A program made the translations under genes and the position numbers. Under the pieces are notes generated by a model. That model was given only the letters and a program-made list of their open reading frames with translations, was not told the DNA's origin and did not search any database. Shown piece after piece: positions 34,231 through 39,992 of a DNA stretch of 39,992 nucleotides. Source of the stretch: an uncultured Saprospiraceae bacterium (GTDB taxonomy: Bacteria; Bacteroidota; Bacteroidia; Chitinophagales; Saprospiraceae); NCBI GenBank assembly GCA_937921775.1, contig CAKZUK010000258.1, forward strand, positions 1 to 39,992. Direction: 5' to 3'. Each line of letters starts with the position of its first letter. Positions within the stretch are counted from its first letter, which is position 1.

Positions 34231-35385
34231 ATGAAATTTAAAAAATTCCTTATTAGCTCAGCTCTTTTTCTTGGAACCTCATTATTAGCTACTGCTCAAA
34301 CGGTAACTCTCGAAGCTTACGCTTTTGAAGAAGGTAATAGAGGTTATCTAAAAAATACCAAAGTTGTGATCATTGGTGCTGATGATAAAAAGGTGTATGT
34401 TGATACCCTAACTAATAAGGATGGATACTTTTCAGCGAATCTTCCAAGTGATAAAGACTTTCTACTGGTTGCTGATAAGAAGCGATTTTTTCAAAAGCAA
34501 GAAACTTTCAGCACTAAAGATTTAAAAGAAAACAAAGTTTATTTAAAAATTGAAATGACGCGCAAACCTGGCTATGTATTCGATGTGACACTAGCCGAAG
34601 CTTCAGATGGATTATTGCTAAAGGAAGCTATCCAAGGTGCTCGAATTGAAATTTACAATAACACCACTGCCTCCGAAGAATTAGCGGTCGATGAATATCC
34701 ATATCCTAATTTTAAATTTACATTTGAACTTGGGAATCACTATACCATAATGATTCGTAAAAAGGATTTTTTCACTAAGCGAGTAGAAGCATATGTTAAT
34801 GTCGAAGGTTGTATCCTCTGTTTTGAAGGACTCAATATTGTAGAGGTGACAGATGTAATGACCGGTAATAATAGTCAGGGAACTTTTCTTGCTAATGTAG
34901 AATTGGTTCGAGCTGAAGTGAATACTACTTTTGAAATTGAAAACATTTACTACGATTACGATAAGCATTTTATCCGCCCAGATGCTGCTATAGAATTAGA
35001 TCGATTGGTTACGGTACTAAAGGACAATCCACAGATTACTGTTGAAATGGGATCCCACACTGATTCTCGTGGTCGAGATGCTTATAATATGTCGCTCTCT
35101 CAAAAGCGTGCTAAAGCTGCTTACGAATACCTCCTTAATCAAGGCATCGATGGCTCTTCGCTCACTTACAGAGGCTATGGAGAAACAACTTTAATCAACT
35201 CTTGTAAAAATGGGGTCACCTGTAGTGAAAAAGCACATCAGGAAAATCGACGTACCGAATTGAAGATTGTGGGTATTCGAGCTGAAGATCCAATGGACAA
35301 GAAAAGCCTGAAAGATATTATTGAAGAGGAGCAGTTGATGCTTGAGGTGACGAATTCCCCTATTATTAAAATCTCGGACTTTTAG
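34231..35385 (+). CDS. OmpA-family outer-membrane protein with two N-terminal beta domains
   Basis: A 384-residue envelope protein. The signal peptide ends at ATAQ (residue 23). Residues about 24-110 look like a carboxypeptidase-regulatory-like beta sandwich (VVIIGADDKKVYVDTLTN, then DGYFSANLP); residues about 115-230 are a second such domain containing a Cys-Ile-Leu-Cys pair (194-197). The OmpA C-terminal domain spans about 236-349 and has the peptidoglycan-contact residues Asp278 (SHTDSRG) and Arg341 (ENRRTELK). It keeps the NMSLSQKRAKAAYEYL helix and a CKNGVTCSE loop typical of Bacteroidota. It should tether the outer membrane to the cell wall. It is a single gene. The 384-nt gap behind it carries two different repeats and no gene. 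Confidence 0.93.
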   Translation: MKFKKFLISSALFLGTSLLATAQTVTLEAYAFEEGNRGYLKNTKVVIIGADDKKVYVDTLTNKDGYFSANLPSDKDFLLVADKKRFFQKQETFSTKDLKENKVYLKIEMTRKPGYVFDVTLAEASDGLLLKEAIQGARIEIYNNTTASEELAVDEYPYPNFKFTFELGNHYTIMIRKKDFFTKRVEAYVNVEGCILCFEGLNIVEVTDVMTGNNSQGTFLANVELVRAEVNTTFEIENIYYDYDKHFIRPDAAIELDRLVTVLKDNPQITVEMGSHTDSRGRDAYNMSLSQKRAKAAYEYLLNQGIDGSSLTYRGYGETTLINSCKNGVTCSEKAHQENRRTELKIVGIRAEDPMDKKSLKDIIEEEQLMLEVTNSPIIKISDF

Positions 35386-35407
35386 TGCACTGGAAATTAA
35401 GTTTCGC

Positions 35408-35469
35408 GAATAGCCTTAGCTATTTAAAGAATTTCTAACGAAAAGTAATTTCAAAAGAAGCATTCAAAA
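35408..35469. repeat. Dispersed intergenic repeat, family C copy 1
   Basis: It opens with GAATAGCCTTAGCTATTT (35408-35425) and ends with GAAGCATTCAAAA (35457-35469). The same two blocks, in the same order and with similar spacing, occur at 39913-39974 (16 of 18 bases match in the first block). Both copies lie downstream of plus-strand genes. Confidence 0.45.
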
Positions 35470-35524
35470 CGGACAGAATTTAGTTTACACTGCATTTAGT
35501 CTTAAAGTATCTGAAGCCAGCTGA

Positions 35525-35566
35525 GTAGAGGTTTACTAAACTTTAAAAATTTTAGTAAACCTCTAC
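35525..35566. repeat. Perfect palindromic intergenic repeat, family B copy 2
   Basis: GTAGAGGTTTACTAAA (35525-35540) pairs with TTTAGTAAACCTCTAC (35551-35566): a perfect 16-bp stem with a 10-nt loop. The loop and arms match copy 1 at 21777-21809 (GTTTA.TAAACTTT.AAAATTTAGTAAAC pattern). It lies between convergent genes and may end transcription from both. Confidence 0.8.
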
Positions 35567-35769
35567 CAAATGCATATCAGCAAGCTACACCCTAGCCAAT
35601 TTGATATGTGCCTCAAAGGGCCATTCTACTTTATCTCACCTACGTTTATCGATCCAGCCTCTAGAACGATTCCCATCACTCCTGCTTTCCTTGTAATATT
35701 TTCCAACTGTATCTTTATCCAGCACTGCTTTCATCAATCCTTCTTGAAAACCCTTCAAAATTTCTAGCC

Positions 35770-36969
35770 CTAGTTTTTCACAACACGCTCTACCCAACTT
35801 TGCTCATTCGCACTAAGCTTAATGAAATAAACGCCATTTGCATAAGCAGACAGATCAATGATATTGTCAAATCCCTTTTGTAAAAGCTTGCCAGAAGCAT
35901 TCCTTATCTCATACGTCACTTTATAATAATAATCCGATACCAATTGAATTTCACTTGAAGTAGGATTTGGAAAAAGCTCAATATCAAGATAAATATCTCT
36001 TACATCAGTAGCCACCGAATCGCACCAACTTAGAATTTCTTCGCTACTATGACAACCATTATCATTGAATTCAATATAATGATCTCCACCAGCTTCTAAA
36101 TAATCACAAACACTTTGCACGTGACAGTAAGTCAGATTATTACAAGTCTGAATCAATAAGAAATCAATACTATCAGGATTAAGATTATCTAGCCCAGAAA
36201 GAGAAGCTAAGGTGAAATTATTCTGTATAAGCATATCTTCTTTCACGAGTCCTAAATTAGACAAGGCTGTAATATCATTTAATACGAAGTTTCCAACAAT
36301 TTCTAAATCGCCTACAGACTTTACGTTGTTTAAACCTGTCAAATTTTCAAGCTCAAAATTTCCACTAATCAACAATGAACCTTCCACCGTTTCTACACTT
36401 GACAAACCTGAAAAATCAGTCATTGATATCAAAGCACTTAATATCAATGTCCCACCTACAGACTTTAGATTACTCAGTGCAGAAATATCTGTTAGATTGC
36501 TATTGTTACTCAGATGAAAACCTTTGTGTGCATAAACAAGGTTTTCAAGCCCATCTAAATTAAGTAATGATCCGTTATTTCTAACTTTGAAAGAACTAAT
36601 ATACTCTGTAATATTTGACAATGCTGAAAGACTGTAGAGAGACGGATTTTTAGTGATATCCACATAACCTACAATTGTTGTTAAATTATCAAGACCCGAT
36701 AATGTTTCCAGCACTTCATTACAAAGAATCTGAAGATTCCCATTTATTGCTGTGATTTGACTTAGGCCATTGAGGTTGCTTATAGTCCCAACGATTGATT
36801 CACTAATGACTATGTCTCCAAGTATTTCTGTACAAGCTGGGTTGTTGATCGCAAAACTATCTATTTGTCCTTGAGTACTAAATAAGTTGTAACCAGGAAG
36901 ACAGCTTTGCCCCAGCAGACTTGAATAGATAAAAATGGAAAAGCAGAGGAGAATTTGAATTCGTTTCAT
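35770..36969 (-). CDS. Secreted leucine-rich-repeat-like (receptor L domain) protein with T9SS type A sorting domain
   Basis: A 399-residue cell-surface or secreted protein. Signal peptide (KRIQILLCFSIFIYSSLLG, then QSC). Residues about 45-290 carry about ten beta-helical repeats of the form LxGLxNLxxVxGxLxIxxN, like receptor L domains: for example LSGLDNLTTIVGYVDITKN and LENLTGLNNVKSVGDLEIVG. A cysteine-containing cap follows (CNNLTYCHVQSVCDYL). The C-terminal 75 residues form a type A sorting domain (LFPNPTSSEIQL, IRNASGKLLQKG, GVYFIKLSANEQSWVERVV). It is transcribed alone from a good promoter at 37015-37045. Ligand binding or adhesion is the likely role; the ligand is unknown. Confidence 0.9.
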   Translation of the reverse strand: MKRIQILLCFSIFIYSSLLGQSCLPGYNLFSTQGQIDSFAINNPACTEILGDIVISESIVGTISNLNGLSQITAINGNLQILCNEVLETLSGLDNLTTIVGYVDITKNPSLYSLSALSNITEYISSFKVRNNGSLLNLDGLENLVYAHKGFHLSNNSNLTDISALSNLKSVGGTLILSALISMTDFSGLSSVETVEGSLLISGNFELENLTGLNNVKSVGDLEIVGNFVLNDITALSNLGLVKEDMLIQNNFTLASLSGLDNLNPDSIDFLLIQTCNNLTYCHVQSVCDYLEAGGDHYIEFNDNGCHSSEEILSWCDSVATDVRDIYLDIELFPNPTSSEIQLVSDYYYKVTYEIRNASGKLLQKGFDNIIDLSAYANGVYFIKLSANEQSWVERVVKN

Positions 36970-37014
36970 GAGCTTTTATTTGTTGTAAGTATGCATGTGA
37001 AGATACTTCTTCTA

Positions 37015-37045
37015 CAAAAATAAGCTTATTTTTTACCAAAACAAA
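37015..37045 (-). promoter_or_regulatory. Bacteroidota-type promoter for the leucine-rich-repeat-like protein
   Basis: Minus strand: TTTG at 37045-37042, a 19-nt spacer, then TATTTTTG at 37022-37015, an exact TAnnTTTG match. The leader to the ATG at 36969 is about 40 nt. It lies just after the mocR-like stop at 37059. Confidence 0.7.
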
Positions 37046-37058
37046 TTACCTCCTAAGT

Positions 37059-38540
37059 CTACAAACAAGACTTCAAAACATCAATTGCCGCCGTCATCTC
37101 AGCCTCTGTCCGCGATGCAAAACCAAATCGTGCCCCATTTTTGTTCTCTCCAAGTGGATTGTATTTTGTAGCAGGTGCAATGAATAAATTCTTAGTTTTT
37201 GCTTTTTCACTAATTGCATTCAAGTCCAGCTTTGGATCAAAACGCACCCAAGTTGCCAGTCCTCCATCAGGTGATTTAAAATTTACATAATTTCCCAATT
37301 CTGTTTGCAGCAAATCATCGAGATGATCTCTCCTCAAGCGGTAGGTTTTTAATGCTTTGCGCAAATGTCGCCGAATTTCTCCTTCTTCAAAAAGTGTAGC
37401 GATGGCTCTTTCAAGCAAACGATCTCCTTGTCGGTCTATGATGCGACGGAAGTAAGCCAACTCCGTCAACAAATCAGCTGGCCCTACAATAAATCCGATA
37501 CGAAAAGCAGGTGCGACCGATTTACTCAAAGACCCCACATAAATGACTCGCCCAAATCGGTCATGACTGGCGAGTGGTAGCAGAGGTGCACTGTCATAAT
37601 GAAAGTCATAATCGTAATCATCCTCTACGATTACAAAATTATGTTCCTCTGCCAGCATCAACAATTTCATTCTTCGCTCGGCACTCAATGAGACGGTAGT
37701 TGGATGATGATGATGAGGAATGATATAAATAGCTCGAATGGTTTTGCCTTTGCAAATCTTCTCTACAACATCCACATCAATCCCATTTTCGTCAACAGGA
37801 ACATAGATGAGCTTACCATTGGAGTGTTGGATAATATTGTTGGCTGTCTGAAAATTTGTTGTACCCACCAATACATTTCCACCATCTTGCAAGAGGGTTT
37901 GAAACAATAGATAAAAGCCCATTACAGAACCTCGGGTGATCATAATATTTTCAGGGAGGACGTTTACACTTCGCGTTTCCGAAAGGTACTGCATCAATTC
38001 TTTTCGCAAGTGAATGCTCCCTTTTAGCTCGTTGGTATAACCAAGGTTTTTGTAAAAGTTGGGTTGATTCATAAAACTCCTGTAATGTCGAGCCAATGCT
38101 TTTATAGGAGCTAGGCGAATATCTGGGTTTCCATCATCAATTCGATGTAAAAAGTTGGAAGAAGATAATACCGGATTGGTTTCAAACAACTTTTCGAATC
38201 GAGGCTTGAAATCGAAGGATGCTTTTTTAAGTCCAGTTTTTTCTGTTGGAATATTTGTGGAAAATCCTTTACCGTTGTACACCGGAATTTTATCATTGAC
38301 AAAACTTCCTTTTGCAGGAACGGAGATAATCCAGCCCTGTGTTTCTAATTCTTCGTAGGCAGCTACTATGGTTTTTCGATGTACCTGCAATTGAGTTGCG
38401 AGTAGGCGACTTCCTGGTAATTTTAATCCGCTGGCAATTTTTCCACCAAGAATTTCGGTGATAAATCCATTGGCAATTTGAATATAAATTGGCATCCGAA
38501 TTTTGGGATCGATGATAATCATTGATTTGTATGGCAACAT
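37059..38540 (-). CDS. MocR/PdxR-type transcription regulator with aminotransferase domain
   Basis: A 493-residue fusion of a GntR-type winged helix (about 15-80: MPIYIQIANGFITEILGGKI, LPGSRLLATQLQVHRKTIV) and a class I aminotransferase-like PLP domain (about 130-490). The PLP lysine is Lys340 in GSLSKSVAPAFR; the ring-binding aspartate is in VEDDYDYDFHY (about 305-315); the HHHHPTT segment (276-282) matches the family. Such proteins usually sense PLP or an amine-PLP adduct and control vitamin B6 or amine genes, often divergently encoded. Here the divergent neighbours are a DUF1272 protein and a PNPOx-like protein. A second possible start is at 38522 (MIIIDPKIRMPIYIQ), which better matches the usual family N-terminus. 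Candidate operator repeats adjoin the start. Confidence 0.92.
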   Translation of the reverse strand: MLPYKSMIIIDPKIRMPIYIQIANGFITEILGGKIASGLKLPGSRLLATQLQVHRKTIVAAYEELETQGWIISVPAKGSFVNDKIPVYNGKGFSTNIPTEKTGLKKASFDFKPRFEKLFETNPVLSSSNFLHRIDDGNPDIRLAPIKALARHYRSFMNQPNFYKNLGYTNELKGSIHLRKELMQYLSETRSVNVLPENIMITRGSVMGFYLLFQTLLQDGGNVLVGTTNFQTANNIIQHSNGKLIYVPVDENGIDVDVVEKICKGKTIRAIYIIPHHHHPTTVSLSAERRMKLLMLAEEHNFVIVEDDYDYDFHYDSAPLLPLASHDRFGRVIYVGSLSKSVAPAFRIGFIVGPADLLTELAYFRRIIDRQGDRLLERAIATLFEEGEIRRHLRKALKTYRLRRDHLDDLLQTELGNYVNFKSPDGGLATWVRFDPKLDLNAISEKAKTKNLFIAPATKYNPLGENKNGARFGFASRTEAEMTAAIDVLKSCL

Positions 38541-38588
38541 AACTGGACTACTTGGTATTATTAAACTGGCATATTCAAACGTTCCAGT
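38541..38588. promoter_or_regulatory. Candidate MocR operator: ACTGG repeats in the divergent region
   Basis: Two direct AACTGG motifs at 38541-38546 and 38564-38569, 23 bp apart (about two helical turns), and one inverted CCAGT at 38584-38588. Direct plus inverted repeats with this spacing are typical of MocR/PdxR sites. A weak -7 box, TAACTTTA (38596-38603), follows for the plus-strand genes. Confidence 0.5.
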
Positions 38589-38687
38589 AAATATATAACT
38601 TTATTGTGAAATTGGAAATCAATTGGGATAGCAAAACAAAATTCCGTTTAATCTTGAATAATCAAGAAAACATCTAAAATTAAACCC

Positions 38688-38921
38688 ATGTTAGAAATTC
38701 GTCCTTCTTGTGAAAATTGCAACAAAGATCTTCCATACGATTCAAAAGAAGCAATGATTTGCACATTTGAATGTACCTTTTGTAAAGACTGTGTCGCAGA
38801 TGTGCTTAAGCATGTTTGCCCCAATTGTGGTGGTAACTTTTGTGAACGTCCGTTACGACCGGCCAATATGTTAGAGAAATACCCCGTTGCTACCGTTCGG
38901 ACTTATAAGCCAGTCAATTAG
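38688..38921 (+). CDS. DUF1272 zinc-binding protein
   Basis: A 77-residue protein with nine cysteines in a zinc-binding order: C8/C11 (CENC), C25 and C29, C32 and C35 (CKDC), C44/C47 (CPNC) and C52. The opening MLEIRPSCENCNKDLP and the later FCERPLRPANMLEKYP are signature stretches of DUF1272. The family has no established function and is often found beside unrelated regulators and flavoproteins. It is divergent from the MocR gene (147-nt gap with candidate operators) and followed at 226 nt by the PNPOx-like gene, so it is probably part of the MocR-controlled set. A large hairpin begins right after its stop codon. Confidence 0.9.
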   Translation: MLEIRPSCENCNKDLPYDSKEAMICTFECTFCKDCVADVLKHVCPNCGGNFCERPLRPANMLEKYPVATVRTYKPVN

Positions 38922-39001
38922 ATTTATCCGATTTGCAATGGGGACGTTCCAAATTCAAAGCTAGTAGACTTACAAAACCTACTAATGCAAATCGAATAAA
39001 T
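38922..39001. repeat. 80-nt palindromic element directly after the DUF1272 stop
   Basis: An outer 16-bp stem with one mismatch pairs 38922-38937 with 38986-39001 (core CGATTTGCA with TGCAAATCG). A nested AGTAG/CTACT hairpin (38963-38983) sits inside. There is no T-run. It could be a mobile-type palindrome, an mRNA stabiliser or a partial terminator. Confidence 0.55.
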
Positions 39002-39147
39002 TCATCATCATATTTAGTGCTGATATTTTTGAGAGCATCTCTGAGGTTCTTAGCAGAGAGATAATCTTGAGGTCTAAGCCATTCATATTTAATTTTACGT
39101 CAAAGCGTTTCAATTAAATTTAAACCTATAAAAGATAATATAAAACT

Positions 39148-39777
39148 ATGAAAGCACCCGATAAGATCAGAGTCAAAAGAGTCCCCAAAAGAGGAGTTTA
39201 CGACAAAGAAACCATCTATAGAATTTTGGATACCGATTATACCTGCACCGTTTCCTTTATGCATCGAGGGGTTCCTGTGGGCATACCCACCATCTATGGA
39301 CGGAAAGGAAATACACTCTACCTCCACGGAGCAGGTACGAGTCGAATGATGCTGGAGCTAGACAAAGGAATCGACATCTGTGTTACCGTATTCAATGTAC
39401 ATGCCTTGGTGTTGGCCAAGTCTGCTTTTCACCATTCATTGAATTATGAATCAGTTGTAGTTTTTGGAAAAGGAAAAGCTATTGATGCAGATCAAAAGAT
39501 GGATGCTTTGAAAGCTGTTTCAGATCAAATATTAAAAGGACGTTGGGAGGAATCGCGTTTGCCAAACGAGAAAGAATTGAAAGCAACAACTGTGATTGCA
39601 ATTGAAATTGATGAGGCCTCCGCTAAAATAAGAACGGGACCTCCTAGTGATGATAAGGCGGATGAGAATTTAGCGATTTGGTCGGGTATAGTTCCGATAG
39701 AAAAGCAGTACATGGTGCCACTTCCAGCGGATGATTATAGCTCAGCGAATATTGCTGATTCGGTGAAGGTTTTTTGA
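39148..39777 (+). CDS. Pyridoxamine 5'-phosphate oxidase-like FMN-binding split-barrel protein (NimA-like)
   Basis: A 209-residue cytoplasmic flavin-binding protein of the PNPOx-like split-barrel group (Pyridox_ox_2 type). Family stretches: RVPKRGVYDKETIYRILD at the N-terminus, the first barrel strands CTVSFMHRGVPVGIPTIYGR, NTLYLHGAGTSRMM, and ICVTVFNVHALVLAKSAFHHSLNYESVVVFGKG in two blocks, where the SxxHHSxNYRSVV-like segment is diagnostic. The C-terminal half has WEESRLPNEKELKATTVIAI and the GPPSDD loop. Relatives bind FMN or heme and may reduce nitro or flavin substrates; true PNPOx activity is doubtful. It is probably controlled by the divergent MocR regulator. Nothing but a family C repeat lies after it in the window. 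Confidence 0.9.
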   Translation: MKAPDKIRVKRVPKRGVYDKETIYRILDTDYTCTVSFMHRGVPVGIPTIYGRKGNTLYLHGAGTSRMMLELDKGIDICVTVFNVHALVLAKSAFHHSLNYESVVVFGKGKAIDADQKMDALKAVSDQILKGRWEESRLPNEKELKATTVIAIEIDEASAKIRTGPPSDDKADENLAIWSGIVPIEKQYMVPLPADDYSSANIADSVKVF

Positions 39778-39912
39778 TGCTAAAGTAAAATGAAAAACTT
39801 ACTAATTAAATAGTAAACACAATTTCCATACATTACTTAGTACTTTGTAATATAAGTTAGTTAAGAATTTGAATGCATTGTTTTTTAGTGAGGACGATTC
39901 CAATATTTTTAA

Positions 39913-39974
39913 GAATGGCCTAAGCTATTTGAGAAAATTTGGAAGAAGTCATCGCTGAAAAAGAACATTCAAAA
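39913..39974. repeat. Dispersed intergenic repeat, family C copy 2
   Basis: GAATGGCCTAAGCTATTT (39913-39930) and GAACATTCAAAA (39963-39974) repeat the two ends of the copy at 35408-35469. The 39778-39992 stretch otherwise shows no gene before the window ends. Confidence 0.45.
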
Positions 39975-39992
39975 ATTAAATAAATTTATGTT

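Noticed and set aside
35570..35767. A 65-codon plus-strand open frame in the gap after the OmpA gene
   Set aside because: It has no promoter, signal or domain, and begins right after a palindrome between convergent genes; composition is that of non-coding DNA.

Overview
The window is a low-GC chromosomal segment of a Bacteroidota bacterium, most likely a gliding or surface-associated member of the Saprospiria; that placement is inferred from gene content. The signs are two giant SprB-repeat adhesins with gliding-motility (CHU_C) C-termini, a PorP/SprF-type type IX secretion (T9SS) protein, several proteins with T9SS type A sorting domains, A-rich leaders without Shine-Dalgarno sequences, and promoters of the TTG...TAnnTTTG type. 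No tRNA, rRNA, CRISPR array, transposase or phage structural gene was seen.

Layout. 1-2.1 kb: a MelC2-like tyrosinase cut by the window edge inside a run of at least 34 prolines, a small co-oriented protein, and a lysine-rich secreted protein. 2.5-10.8 kb (minus strand): PorP/SprF protein, a 2060-residue SprB-type adhesin and a small secreted protein. 11-13.7 kb: membrane-anchored alpha/beta hydrolase converging on SppA. 14-19.6 kb: a second SprB-type adhesin (1838 aa) sharing the same modular chassis with a different head. 20-23.1 kb: amidohydrolase lipoprotein and type II NADH dehydrogenase. 23.3-27.7 kb: three tandem paralogous T9SS cargo proteins, the third with a large internal deletion. 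28-31 kb: an unrecognised two-gene unit (126 aa plus an 834-aa coiled-coil protein) with a structured spacer; this is the best candidate for an undescribed system. 31-35.4 kb: serine hydrolase, peptidase T, OmpA-family protein. 35.8-37 kb: leucine-rich-repeat-like T9SS cargo. 37-39.8 kb: a MocR regulator divergent from a DUF1272 zinc protein and an FMN-binding split-barrel protein.

How it fits together. Much of the window makes cell-surface material: two type B T9SS cargo adhesins, one PorP/SprF protein that could serve them, and four type A T9SS cargo proteins. The rest is housekeeping (SppA, Ndh, PepT) plus a MocR-controlled redox or vitamin B6-linked locus with candidate operator repeats next to the regulator start. 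Intergenic space is rich in dispersed palindromes: at least three families occur twice each in this 40 kb.
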